64,000 bases of DNA from Euglena gracilis (Eukaryota > Euglenida > Euglenophyceae > Euglenales), in assembly GCA_039621445.1 (NCBI GenBank), contig CP154954.1, forward strand, positions 39,579,816 to 39,643,815. Reading direction: 5' to 3'. Below, in pieces: positions 1-10,868 of this stretch. Position numbers and translations under genes: made by a program. The notes under the pieces are model-generated. The model did not search any database and was not told where the DNA came from. It saw only the letters and a list, made by a program, of their open reading frames with translations. The first letter of the stretch is position 1. The number at the start of each line of letters is the position of its first letter.

Positions 1-148
1 CGGCGTCCGTGGGGGGGGGGGGAGGCGGCGGTTCTGTCGTGAACCGAGCATCCCAAACGCCGGTTTAATAGTGAAATCACTTGAGGCCTAAAAATAAAGC
101 CCTAGGGATTATATATGTGCATCGATATAGGTATAGATATATAGATAC

Positions 149-324
149 ACCATGCCTCCCATATTGTACCCCCCTGGGAGCCATTTTCTGGGGGGTATAT
201 ATATATATATATTTTTTGGGGGGCCAAGGTCATGGTCCATGGTCACTCCGATCGAAACCATACACAGTCAATCCAATGGGGGGGTACATTATGGGGGGGG
301 TACAATATGGGGGGGGGGCATGGT
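149..324. mobile_element. MITE with ACCATGCC ends (poly-C/G family 1)
   Basis: A 176-bp inverted-repeat element. The left end reads ACCATGCC, then CCCATATTGTACCCCCC; the right end is its reverse complement, with a longer G run before GGCATGGT. The centre holds a short TA run and a hairpin around TGGTCCATGGTC. It lies in GATATA microsatellite DNA. No coding capacity. A target duplication cannot be resolved in the repetitive flanks. Seen: the paired ends. Inferred: transposition. Confidence 0.6.
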
Positions 325-405
325 AAATAGAAATGTAGATATAGATATAGATATGGATATGGATGTAGACATAGACATAGACATAGATGTATATATAGTA
401 GTACT

Positions 406-571
406 ACCGTGCCCCCCCCCCCCCGAGTTAGTCACCCCCTTGGGAGGGGAATTTGGCCAAGGGTGACTAACAGGGGGGGGGTGCTAACTCGGGGGGGGGG
501 TCAATTTATGCCCAAATTTTGCCCCCTGCCCCAATTCTTGAGGGGGGGTGACTAACTGGGGGGGGCATGGT
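406..571. mobile_element. Second family-1 MITE, ACCGTGCC ends
   Basis: A 166-bp element with ends ACCGTGCC plus a C run and GAGTTAGTCACCCCC on the left, and the inverted match ending GGCATGGT on the right. Inside it are further copies of the GAGTTAG/CTAACTC motif beside G runs. It shares terminal bases with the element at 149-324 and sits in the same microsatellite, so the two look like members of one non-autonomous family. No ORF of interest. Confidence 0.55.
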
Positions 572-1058
572 AATAGGTGTAAATACAGATGTAGATTAGA
601 TATTGATGTAGATTTCGATATAGATATAGATATTGATATAGATATAGATTTAGATATAGATATAGATATAGACATAGATATATAGAGATACAGATATAGA
701 TATAGATATAGATATAGATATGGATATAGATATAGACATAGACATAGACATAGACGTAGATATAGAGATATAGAGATATAGATATAGACATAGACATAGA
801 CATAGATATAGATATAGGCATAGATATAGATATAGATATGGATATAGACATAGACAAAGACATAGATATAGACATAGGTATAGATATAGATATAGATATA
901 GATATAGATATAGATATAGATATAGATATAGATATAGATATAGATATAGATGTAGACATAGATATAGATGTAGATATAGATATAGATATAGATAGAAAGA
1001 TAGATAGATGGATGGATGGATAGATAGACAGATAGATAGATGGATGGATGGATGGATG

Positions 1059-1127
<69 letters not shown>

Positions 1128-1128
1128 G
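572..1128. repeat. GATATA hexamer and GATA tetramer microsatellite
   Basis: Long imperfect (GATATA)n with GACATA and GATGTA variants, grading into (GATG)n and pure (GATA)n at about 1040-1125. The tract begins upstream (325-405) and is interrupted by the small elements. The apparent Asp-Ile ORFs here are simply the translated repeat and are not genes. Confidence 0.95.
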
Positions 1129-1147
1129 TAAAAATAATATATGCAGA

Positions 1148-1897
1148 TGGCAGGTGAGAACTATAAACCCCCCCGGCAGGCCCTAAAGTTCACCCCACAA
1201 TGACCACCTGGGTACCCTGGGGTTAGTGAAGGGGGTGGGATTGGGGTGAGGACCGGCCGGCCGGATTTCGCCTGCGCGCACTGCGACGGGCGCATCCCCT
1301 GCCGGCGTGGGCGGCACTCACTGCTGACCCCAACTAACGTGACCCTCCCCCCCTATTTGGCCGCCCTCCGGGCGGCCCGGACCCCCCTTCTGGCCAATTA
1401 GGGGGGGGACAAATAGGGAGGGGTTACCCCTAACCCCCCCCCTAATTGGCCACCTGGGCCCCGTCCTTCATAGTCGCGAACCCCCGAAAAACACCCGAAC
1501 AAAGGCATTTTCCCTTGAAATGAGTACCCCCCCCCCTAATTGGCCACCTGGGCTCTGGCCAATTAGGGGGGGGGACAAATAGGGGGGGGGTCACGTTACC
1601 CCTGCACAACAAGTCCCAACACCCGCCCGTTCGGGGTCACCGGAGGAATCCCTTGTGGGGGCTGACCACTCGTCGGCCTTTATCTTTTTCCCCCCCTGCC
1701 TGTCTGCCGCCCTTGGGAATGGCGCGGCATGGGTTCTGAGGGGAGGCGTGTCGCGGTTGCATGCGCAGCCGCGACGCGCATCCCTTACCGAACCCAGGCC
1801 CTGGTCCTCAGCCTAACCCTACGTCCTTCACTAACCACAGGGTACCCAGGTGGCCATCGTGGGGTGAACCCCCTGGGGGTCTTATAGTCACCTGCCA
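1148..1897. mobile_element. 750-bp fold-back element with long terminal inverted repeats
   Basis: Outer arms of about 110-120 bp (1148-1262 and 1785-1897) are inverted copies with scattered mismatches. Paired landmarks are GGCAGGTGA/TCACCTGCC, TTCACCCCAC/GTGGGGTGAA and CCACCTGGGTACCCTG/CAGGGTACCCAGGTGG. Weaker pairing continues inward through GC-rich sequence. The element sits between AT-rich simple repeats (GCAGAT on the left, ATATATGTACAT on the right), as do MITEs that target TA-rich microsatellites. It has no transposase, so it would be non-autonomous. Confidence 0.7.
1335..1598. mobile_element. MITE nested in the fold-back element, TAACGTGAC ends
   Basis: Starts TAACGTGACCC plus a C run and CTATTTGG; ends with the inverted CAAATAGGGG...GTCACGTTA. 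Internal copies of CTAATTGGCCACCTGGG and CCAATTAGGGG form further hairpins. Relics of the same family (TAACGTGCCCC, CTATTTGGCC) occur at 10800 and 19602. It lies between the two arms of the 1148-1897 element, so it inserted later or belongs to its core. Confidence 0.55.
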
Positions 1898-2076
1898 TAT
1901 ATGTACATATATAAAACATAAAGCATATATGTGTATATATATGTATATATGTACATATAATATGTGTGCATATATATATTATATATGCATATGGCAAGAT
2001 TAACTCATTGCCCTCCCGGGGGGGGGGGGGCGGAGGGCCCAGTAGTTGTAACCTACTGGGGGCTTCGGCCGCCCAG

Positions 2077-2291
2077 GTAAAACTAACCCCCCCCCCCAAA
2101 TAACACCCCCCCCCCGGGGTGTTATTTGGGCACCCGAATTTGGGCCCCAGGGGGGGTGTTATTTTTACATGAAAAAACTAAAGGAAAACAGGGGGGGGTG
2201 TTATTTTGGCGCTCGAAATCGGCCCCCGAGGGGGGGTGTGTTATTTGGGGTGGGGTGCGTTATTTGGGGGGGTGTTGTTTGGGGGGTTTAC
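2077..2291. mobile_element. MITE with GTAAAAC...GTTTAC ends (poly-C/G family 2)
   Basis: Left end GTAAAACTAA followed by a C run, CAAATAACA and another C run. Right end is the inverted GGGGTGTTGTTTGGGGGG then TTTAC. The interior repeats the GGGGTGTTATTT motif four more times. A second member lies at 37492-37860. Non-coding; mapped from visible paired ends only. Confidence 0.55.
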
Positions 2292-2409
2292 TGGGACCCC
2301 CCTTGTTTTTCCTGGGGACACCGATCTACCGCCGGGATTTTTCTCGCCGGCGGAGTTATTCCGGGGTTATTTTCAGGATTAGGGTTAGGGTCAGGGTGAG
2401 TGAAGTTTT

Positions 2410-3095
2410 TTGGGGTCGGATGAACCAGGCCCTCCCCCTGCCCAATTACATTTTTTTCAACTCAAACCTTGGCCTTTTTTCCGTTTCTGGACCGTGTCAA
2501 GCGAAATTTTGGATAATTTTGACAAGAAGGTTGATGAGGAGCAACCAAAATCGTTGGAACCGTGTCTGGGGGCTCCGGGTTCGCGCTTGAACCGGTGTCC
2601 CAGACGCTGGTTCATGCGTGAACCCGGCATCTGGGGGACCCAAAATAAAAAGTGCCAAAAGTGTCCAAAATGGTTGGTAGACATGTGATCATCATATTTG
2701 AGCAGTTTTTTGGGGTTTTTTTTGAACAACAATTTGCTTTTGGCATTTGGCCAGTTTTGGTCTTGGGGAGGAGAGCTTTCCGTTGATATGCAATATGTGA
2801 CCTGAACTGTGGGATTTGACAAATGACTATGTCATACACGATCACTGAAAACAAGAGCTGCGTGCATTATGGCCGAATTCTGTGGCCATCTGTCAAAAGC
2901 CCTTGAGAAGAGCTTTCGACATGGCATCAGCAACATGGCATCAGAAGTGTGGAATCTACCAGTTTCGTCCAGCCCAAAGCTGTCCCAAACATGGGTATTT
3001 GGGGCGAAATTTGGCCGAGAGATTCCTCAGACGCTGGTTCCGACATAAACCCGGAGCCTGGGACACAGTTCTCGCCATAGAAACCGGGTGAAGGG
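2410..3095. repeat. Diverged copy of repeats found in the 11-22 kb duplication
   Basis: Segments here match, with many differences, sequences at 12320-12440 and 21500-21940. Shared landmarks are a stretch around AAGTGCCAAAAGTGTCC, the CTTGAGAAGAGCTTTCGA block, TCCCAAACATGG, ATTCCTCAGACGC and a GACGC(C/T)GGTTC hairpin motif. It is therefore an older member of the same family. Short ORFs in it are not conserved between copies. Confidence 0.5.
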
Positions 3096-5460
3096 GCCCC
3101 GGCAGAAGTCCCACAACCGTGGCGATTACACAAGGGTTAGGCACAGTGGGGGGGTGGAAGGGGGCGGCGGCCACATGGGGGGGGGGAAGGAGTCCGAGGG
3201 CGAACGCACGCGCTGTGCGCAGCCTAAAATCGGGGATTTCAGTTCCAAAAAAAGTGTCATTTTTTGGCCATTTTTGGCTATTTTTAATCAAAAAATGCTT
3301 TTTTGGGCTGTGCACGGAACGTGTAGCCCCCAAGTTTGCCATTTTATGTCCGAAGCCATTCTTGGCCATTTTTGGGCCTCAGAAATGTCGCGATTTTTTT
3401 CGCGAGTTTTTTCCCGTTAAAGTCAAAGTTGGGGGGTTGAGTTTTCAAGTTAGGGGGGGTTGGGGGGGGGGCGTGAGGGGGGGGTCCCGGACCTGGCCAA
3501 AATGCACGTTTAGTAGCAATTAGGCTGGCTTTGCCGGACAAAAAAAAGCTTCATTTCTTCGGGGGGCCCACAGCCCAGTTGGGAGTTGTTGGTTGACCCC
3601 TGGCGGTCGACCTAAGAATTTCCTTGGTCCCCCCTAATTAGCAAACGGGGGGTTTGAAGGAACCCGGGCACATGCCAAATTGGGGGGGGGGTGAAGGCAG
3701 TTTTTGGAGGGTTTTTTTTGAAAGAAACATTTTTTATTTATTTTTGAAAAGAAACGGCAAAGAAACATCAAGAAAACAAAGGAAAAAAACAACACACCAA
3801 ATTTCGTTTGATCACAAGGGTGAACTGAAATGAGTCAAATTTCTTCAAAAACACAGAATTTTTGTTCAAATTCGGAAGTAATGTGCAAAGTCGATATCAA
3901 AAACTGGGTCCCGTACCCCGGTTCGGGCGCCCGAACCGGGGTATAGACCTAGTTGTTGAGGCCCCGGATTCACGTCCGAACTGGCATTTTAAACACACGG
4001 GTTGGTCTTCAACTACTTGACCCTCAAAATGCATGCCGGCCAAGAAACTCATGTTTTTATCACAGGTCCGCGACCTGCCTGATGGTGCAGGCAATTTTCA
4101 TTGCGAAACTGTTTGGGGGTGGCAGGGATGACCAATTGACCGCCAAAGCGGGGACCAAGCAATTAACCGTGATCAACTGGGGGTCCCGGATTGATGAGCT
4201 AAACTTTTCAAGGAAAACCCACGTCATTGATGAACAGCATTTCCTCATCGGAGAAGCCTTGGGTCGTGATGTCAAAATGCCAAGGGGGGTGTCTGAGACG
4301 TGGGGGGGGAACAGTAGACATTAGGAACTCGCTGTGTGAAAATTTTGGCCAAAATTAGGATCCAAGCACACAAGTTAGGAATTGCTCAACATGAATGCAG
4401 AATCACACATACACACACACACCAAACAAGGAATCACCTGCCTCAAATTTCAGAAAAATCAGGAATCACCACCAAAATTTGGCTGTCTTGGCAATCAATA
4501 ACCAAACGTCGATTAATTGCGATTAATCGACCCCCCCCCCCCCCGTGCAAAAAGAGCGACTAGTAGGGGGGTCACAAATGATTAACCATACTTTGAACAA
4601 CCTTGGGGATGGGGGTCTAGGGAGGTGGATTGAACCCAGCTGCCGGGCTGGACCCAGCAAGGACCCAAAAACGGGAAAAACAGCCCAAATCCTGCTGGGA
4701 CATTTTTCAACTAAAATTTTGAGGCACAAACATAGAAAAGCCCAAAATGGCCATTTTTAGCGACTTTGACCACTTTTTAAACTTTTTGTGCTGATTTCTT
4801 GGGCCCATTTTGCAATTAAGGGCACACATCAACCACAATCACAGTCAGGACACACCCGCAAACCATGGCGGGGGGCGCTATCAATCTACCAACCTCTAGG
4901 CCAGCCAAAAATTGGGCTGGTGTGGGGGGTTGGGGCAGAGATTCATACGTGTCATGGACCCAGTGTCCCAGGCCTTACAGCTGTTTCAAAGTGCGGAGTG
5001 CAACCTGGGGTTGAGTGTGGGGGTCTGGCTGGAACTCCGTGACAGACCCTCGCGGACGTGGGCCAGTCAGTACGTGAAGTACCCCCCGACAGAGTTTTTG
5101 GAAGAAGACGGGGGGGGGGGGTCCAGGTAGGACCTTTTTCCCAGTTGGTTCCCAATTTCGGTTCAAATCCAAATTTCAGGTGTGGGTATTCCTAATTTAT
5201 GGAAAAAAATTCCATATTTGGGTTCGGTGAATTTGGCAACCGAAAATGTTGTGTTCCCCCCCGTGAGCCCCCTATGCATGCGACGCGCCTTCGGCACCTT
5301 CCGCAGATTCATTGCAAGGAATGATGTATTGAGATTGAGCAATTACCATTCTTTGGATGGAACCTGATTTTGAAACAATTGAATACTTGGAAGACGATGA
5401 CGAAGTGTTATGAAGGTGATGTCTCTCACGAGGTCAAGAATGACAATGTTGAGTGCTTTT
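3096..5460. other. Non-coding, G-run-rich stretch without recognised genes
   Basis: Holds many G/C homopolymers, AT-rich patches (3700-3890), a short CA run near 4415-4430 and a 30-bp palindrome. A 123-codon plus-strand ORF at 3953-4324 has no motif I recognise and sits in repeat-like DNA. I see no supported gene here. Confidence 0.5.
3914..3943. repeat. Perfect 30-bp palindrome
   Basis: TACCCCGGTTCGGGC is followed directly by its reverse complement, with no loop. It could extrude a cruciform or be a remnant of head-to-head element ends. Function unknown. Confidence 0.9.
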
Positions 5461-5571
5461 AAACCGGCGTTTGGTCCGCCGGGTTCATGACAGAACCGGC
5501 GTCCCCCCCACTGGTTTTCGGACGCTGGTTCTGTCCATGACCCGGCGTCGCTAACGCCAGTTCTGTCATCA
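5461..5571. repeat. Cluster of GCCGGTTCTGTC-type inverted motifs
   Basis: Four alternating copies of ACCGGCGT/ACGCCGGT joined to TTCATGACAGAAC or its complement, able to fold on each other. The same motif recurs at about 31-64, 2575-2635, 3025-3090, 8935-9075, 10735-10775, 11385-11470, 15735-15885, 19540-19575, 20185-20270 and 21800-21950. Confidence 0.7.
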
Positions 5572-5586
5572 CAAAAAAACCATTAT

Positions 5587-6371
5587 TACAGTAGGGAAAC
5601 TAAATAGTGGACACCTGAAAATTTTGTGGATCATACCCAACCCCCAGCCCCAAAGCCTCTGCCAGCCCATGGGATGTGGTGATGGTGTGTGCACACTGGC
5701 ATGGCCCTGCCCCACGCAGCAGTGCCCCAGCCAGCTCTGCTGCACCACACTGCGCCAAATTCAGGCCAATCCCATGCGAGCAGGTTTTTTCCATTTCCTG
5801 GCCCTTTTTGGGCTGCGAAGATAACCCAGCCTCAGGTAAGGGGACGAGGCGGTTCACACTGCAGTGAGTGGCATTGGACCCCTACTTTGAACAATGCAAG
5901 TTAACAACCCCTGTCAACGTGGGCTGGTGGGGCGATGGCCTGGACATGTCGACTAATTTGGGCAAAAAAATGGCCAAAAACGGTGATTTTTGCCCAAATT
6001 GGTCGACATGTCGAGGCCATCGCCCCACCAGCCCACGTTGACAGGGGTTGTTAACTTGTATTGTTCAAAGTAGGGGTCCAATGCCACTCACTGCAGTGTG
6101 AACCGCCTCGTCCGCTTACCTGAGGCTGGGTTATCTTCGCAGCCCAAAAAGGGCCAGGAAATGGAAAAAAACCTGCTCGCATGGGATTGGCCTGAATTTG
6201 GCGCAGTGTGGTTCAGCAGAGCTGGCTGGGGCACTGCTGCGTGGGGCAGGGCCATGCCAGTGTGCACACACCATCACCACACCCCATGGGCTGGCAGAGG
6301 CTTTGGGGCTGGGGGTTGGGTGTTACCCACAAAATTTTCAGGTGTCCCACTATTTAGTTTCCCTACTGTAA
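5587..6371. repeat. Long inverted repeat IR1 (arms about 383 bp, 18-bp spacer)
   Basis: Left arm 5587-5968 and right arm 5987-6371 are near-perfect inverted copies separated by an 18-bp spacer (5969-5986, starting AATGGCC). Each arm carries the GTCGACATGTC block and a tract around CTGCAGTGTGAACCGCC. A few point differences distinguish the arms. The right arm is the start of the 6.8-kb tandem unit, and a similar arm without its left partner begins copy 2 at 12785. Confidence 0.9.
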
Positions 6372-6432
6372 AAGTGCCCCAAAATGGCCAAAATTGGGTA
6401 TAGAGGCCCTGATTTGACTGTTGAAGCCATGT

Positions 6433-6760
6433 CCCCTACTTATAAACCCCCAGGGTTTATAGGATCCGGTTTGGTTGGTCGGTCGAAGGGGGGGTTATAG
6501 GTCCTGGAATTGTTGGTGAAAATCCGACCCCCCCCAAAATGACTCCGAAACCGCCCGAAATCGGCATTTTTTTTTGGCAAATTTGGTCAAAAATGGCATT
6601 TTTGGTGATGGTCGGTCTCAAAAAGCTGCCAAAAAATCAGTTTTTGGGTGGTTTGTGGCCGAAAAAATCGTCTCCGGCGGTTTGCATTTTTCTTCCCCAT
6701 GGGGGGTTATAGGTCCCAGTTTGGTTGGCCGGCCCAAGGGGGGGTTTATAGGGGGGGGGG
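6433..6760. mobile_element. MITE-like inverted repeat, TATAAACCCCC ends
   Basis: ACTTATAAACCCCC near 6438 pairs with GGGGGTTTATAGGGG ending near 6760. GGTTATAGGTCC occurs twice internally, and a GGTTTGGTTGGTCGG block is repeated. The same arrangement is present in copy 2 at about 13232-13560. Non-coding; exact ends uncertain. Confidence 0.4.
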
Positions 6761-7483
6761 TTGGTTTACTGCATTGTAATTTGCATTGTAATTTGGGGAC
6801 CACTGGGGTGGGTATCCAATTTTGGTGAAAATTGGTGCTGTTTTGCAATTAGAGTACCGTAACCATCGCTGGCCGTCTGTTGAAAAGATTGAAAAGAGCT
6901 TTCAATTGAGGTGTAAATTGGTACCCCAACTTTGCACACATCCAGAGATACGCTTGCGATCGTCGTATCGGCCAGAATCAGAGTTGAAATTTGTGGTGAT
7001 TTTTGGTCCTCCCTGCAGAAGTGAATTTTCTGTTTAAGTTGATGACCTGAGGGTTCTGGCGAGTATAAAAATTATTAAATTCGGATTTCCCTGGGACAGG
7101 AAATCAGAGTACTGTGCAGTGTGGCCGAATTTAGTGGTCATCACTGGTCGTCTGATGACAAGAGCTTTTACAGCCGGTTGCGAAATGAATGCGTATCCGA
7201 GATCAAAATAATTGCCACGTTTCTCAACTCTAACCGGTCAATTTTCTCTGAATAACTGCCAATTTTCTCCAAATAACTGCCATTTTTCTCAAAAACAATT
7301 GCCTATTGTGTGAAAATAAATGCCAATTTTCTCATAAAAAATGCCACATGACATTGTGTTTGCAAGGCAAGTTTCTGTTTCACAAGTGTCTCCTTTCTCC
7401 GCAGATGTCAAATAACATGCCCCCCCCCCCCCCGAGCTAACCCCCCCTGGGCTATTCCCAGGGACGGGAATAGCTCAATTCAT

Positions 7484-7860
7484 ACATCCCCCCCCCCTGT
7501 CCTTGACACGCCTTGTCCATGACACACCCCCCGTGTCAACCGCACTTTTCCCGTACCTAAAAAGAGTAAAGTATTTTTGACACACTTCACGTCTCTGGAG
7601 CTAATTGGTTGCCATTTTCTGCACGCTTTGAACTCATCTTCTTTTGAGTTTGGTGATTTAGTGAGATGTGAGCACTCCAATGGAGTTATTGTTGATGCTA
7701 TGGTGATTGGGCCCTCAAACCGAGGTCCAGATTACTTGGCCATCATTTGCTGCATGTTTCGTGGTACGGTTCCCATGACACGGCGTGTCCATGACACACC
7801 CCCCGTGTCAACCGCACTTTCCCCGTACTTTGGCGTGTCAAGGACAAGGGGGGGGAATGT
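7484..7860. mobile_element. MITE with ACATTCCC-type ends, copy-1 version
   Basis: Ends pair as ACAT(T)CCCCCCC...CTTGACACGCC on the left and GGCGTGTCAAGGACAAGG plus a G run and AATGT on the right. Just inside each end is the same block around CCATGACACACCCC and CAACCGCACTTT, so the element combines terminal inverted and internal direct repeats. It is duplicated at 14282-14660, where the left end retains the full ACATTCCC. A 138-codon ORF inside (7577-7993) runs past the element and resembles nothing I know. Confidence 0.55.
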
Positions 7861-9021
7861 AGCACTTTTTATGAAGAAGCTTCCGAAAAAGGGTTCAAAA
7901 ATTGACGTTTTTGGACGTTTTCACAAATTCCTTTTGGCAAATGTGCTGGAAATCGACCATTTTTGTGAACATCCAAAAAAGTTGCTAAAATGATCCTTTT
8001 TGACTGTCCAAGGTTTGGGAATGGGAACACCTTGGGGGGCGCAGGTCCCCAGGTGTCCCCCCCCCCCCAATGTTCCCATATTGGGCCATAAAGGGTCCGG
8101 GGGACCAGAATGGCTCGGGGGGGGGGGGGCATGGTAATGCTCGTCATGGGTTCAATGTGTTGGCCAGGGATTTGCTTACTCTTGTGACGGGGCTGTCAGG
8201 TGACTCTCTTTGACTGGGGGTGGTGCGGGTCATGGGGGGGTGTCACGGGAGGGGTCACAAGGTCATGGGGGAACACCACATTATCGGCGGCCGAATTAGG
8301 AATCACCAAACCCAAAATTTTGGAAGAATTTTCCATAAATTCGGATGAATTGAATGAATTGAATTGCGCTGTTCCAATTTGGAAAAGCAAGTTGAATTTA
8401 TGGCTGGCACAGCAGAAACGATCCAGGTCGTGAACGTTGCCAATGCATCTGCGACTAGCGTTGCTGCTGCACTCCCTCCACTTTGATAGATTCCCTCTGA
8501 TCTTTCTTTGGTGGGACCTCAAGTATCATTGTGAATTTTTCTGCAGCGAGCAGGTGTTCCCTCCAACCGGGATGGTGCGCTTCTTTCTCGGGTCTGGCAT
8601 TTTATTGTGAGACAAGTGGCATTTAGGTTTGAGAAAATTGTGGCCGGGTTTTGAGTCAATGGAAATAATTTTGAGACGGGTGGCCATTCTTTTTGTGATC
8701 GATCGCAGTGTACAATGAGACAGGCGGCAGTTCATCATGAGACAGTGAGCCGTTATTTTTGCAACTGGCTGTAATTGAAGGGTGAATTTGCACCTGAACG
8801 ATTGACACAGCCGGAGATGCGCTCGCGATCGTCAGATTTTGGCGAAAGCCAAATTTAAAAAAAAATCCAAAGTGGCTCAGCATTGCAGATCAATGGTCAG
8901 AGTTTGGTCCTGGGAGTGCCTTTTGACCGAAGGTTGGGAACGCTGGTTCTGTCGTGAATTTGGTGGCCCAAAACGCCGCCTTAAGAAAGGGGAGGACGCC
9001 GGTTTTGTAGTGAATCTTGCA

Positions 9022-9066
9022 TCCCAGACGCCGGTTCTGTCTTTCGGACAGAACCGGCGTCTGGGA
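9022..9066. repeat. Perfect 20-bp stem hairpin, CCGGTTCTGTC motif
   Basis: TCCCAGACGCCGGTTCTGTC, a 5-base loop (TTTCG), then the exact reverse complement. In copy 2 (about 15831-15877) single-base insertions on both sides disturb the pairing. This is the cleanest example of the dispersed GCCGGTTCTGTC motif. Confidence 0.9.
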
Positions 9067-9875
9067 CGCTGGGTTAACAGAAACGGCCCCCCCCTTTCTG
9101 ATATAGATTCAGCAAGGGAAAGCAGGGGATTTCTCAAGCCAGAGGGGACCCCATCCATACATGGAGGGGGTCCATACACGGACATAGGACATCCATACAC
9201 GGGGGGGGGGGGCGGCTGCAGCCAGCCCCGATTTGGGCCCAGCCCAGCCGCAGCACCACCCCCCCCGGGGGGGGGGGGTGCTGCTAGCCCAGCTAGCCAG
9301 CCCCTTTTTGGGGGGTCCAGCCCAAAATTTTTCGGCGCGAAGCGCCGAAATTTTTTGAAAAACTGTGTGGAAAAGTGGCCAAAAATGGGGTTTGGGGGAA
9401 AATGGGGTTTGGGGGGCGTTTGGGGCATTTTTGGGGGGTTTCAGATGCATCATTTTTTCAAAACTGTGTTTTGCAGGTCATTTTTGGGCATTTTTCCGAT
9501 TTCAGTCCAGCTCGCCCTGGTTCGGGTCCAGCCGGGGGCCAGCCCCCCCCCCCCCCCGGGGGGGGGCGGGGTAGCTAGCCCAAATTTCTAGCTAGCCCAA
9601 ATTTCTAGCCCTAGCCCAGCAACCCCCCCCCCGGGGTCCTTAAAGAGATGTATGACCCCATCTCCAGGGGGGGGGGTCCAGCCAGCCAGCAACTCAAAAC
9701 CAGCCAGCAGTCCAAATCGGGGCTGGGAGTCCCCCCCCCCCCAGGGTCGAGTGAAATAACGTTGGGTCCAGCCCGTCCTGAGGCCAGGCCAGCCAACTGG
9801 GCTGCCCGGCTCACCTATCCCTGCATTTTTTCCCCTCATCACAGCTTCCTCGCCCCCAATTTCTGGCACATACAC

Positions 9876-9876
<1 letters not shown>

Positions 9877-9908
<32 letters not shown>
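9877..9908. repeat. TG dinucleotide microsatellite
   Basis: Sixteen TG units; the matching tract in copy 2 (16690-16717) has fourteen. A length polymorphism between the two tandem copies. Confidence 0.9.
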
Positions 9909-9909
<1 letters not shown>

Positions 9910-10799
9910 TGCGGTGCTCTCGTCCCATCCATAGACTAGGTGTGAGTCAGTAAGTGGGCTGTTCCTCCAGTTCCGATCCAGCCTGCATCTAGCTCCATCC
10001 ATCAAATGTCGAGAAGGCAAAAATGTTTAGAAAATTTTGTTTTTCATCAGCCCAGCCCAGCACAGCCGCCTCCAGCCCCGGATTCCCCCCCCCCCCCCAT
10101 CCCCTTGGGGGGTCCAGCCAGCAGCTCGTTTCCAGCCAGCAGCCTTTTTTTCCAGCCGGAGGCTGGACCCCCCCCCCCAAGGGTCCTTAAGAAATCCCCT
10201 GACGGAAAGCATGAGGTTTGCCGAAAATTGAAAATCACCTTTGACAGTAAATTTTGCTTTAAACGATTTTTTTGAACCTATTTTTTTGCCAACCAACGGG
10301 AACCAAACTGTTGTAAAATGTGACACAAAGCTTTTGAAGTAGCCCTCGGTGGGGGACAATTGGAACAGGACAACCCTGTGTTGGGGGATGCAAATGGAAA
10401 ACGGCAATCGGTGAACTGGATAAAATATTGGATCATTTTTCAAGTGTGAGATTGAAGCAAGCGTTCCAGGAAAAGAACAGAAACGATGCATTTTAATCAG
10501 AGAACCGGGAATGTGATCCACCATCTGAGAAGGTGTGGGTGGCTGACCCCAAACATTGGGGTGGGGCACTAGAAAGTCGATCGAAGGGTGTGGTCAAAGG
10601 GGGGGGGGTTAGCTCTAACCCAGGGATAAGAGCTCAGCGACCTCCCTAATTCTCCCCCAATTGCGATTAGGGGGCAATTGGACAACCCCGCGAGGCTGTA
10701 GGGGTGTCGCTAAAGTCAGGGTCTGTGCCACCAGGTTCATGACAGAACGCCGGCTCTGTTGTGAACCCGGCGGCCGCCACCACACAAAGGCGAGGATGG

Positions 10800-10868
10800 T
10801 AACGTGCCCCCCCCCTCTATTTGGCCCCCCCTTCTGGCCAATTTGGGTGGGGGACAATTAGGGGGATG
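10800..10868. repeat. Relic of the TAACGTG MITE family
   Basis: TAACGTGCCCC plus a C run, CTATTTGGCC, CTTCTGGCCAATTTGGG and GACAATTAGGGGG follow the order seen in the 1335-1598 element, without a complete right end. The same relic is at about 19602-19670 in copy 2. Confidence 0.4.

Noticed and set aside
81-1023. ORFs rich in Asp-Ile, Ser-Ile or Tyr-Leu
   Set aside because: They are translations of the GATATA/GATA microsatellite in different frames.
2370-2402. Telomere-like TTAGGG units (ATTAGGGTTAGGGTCAGGG)
   Set aside because: Only about two degenerate units in the middle of repeat DNA; no array.
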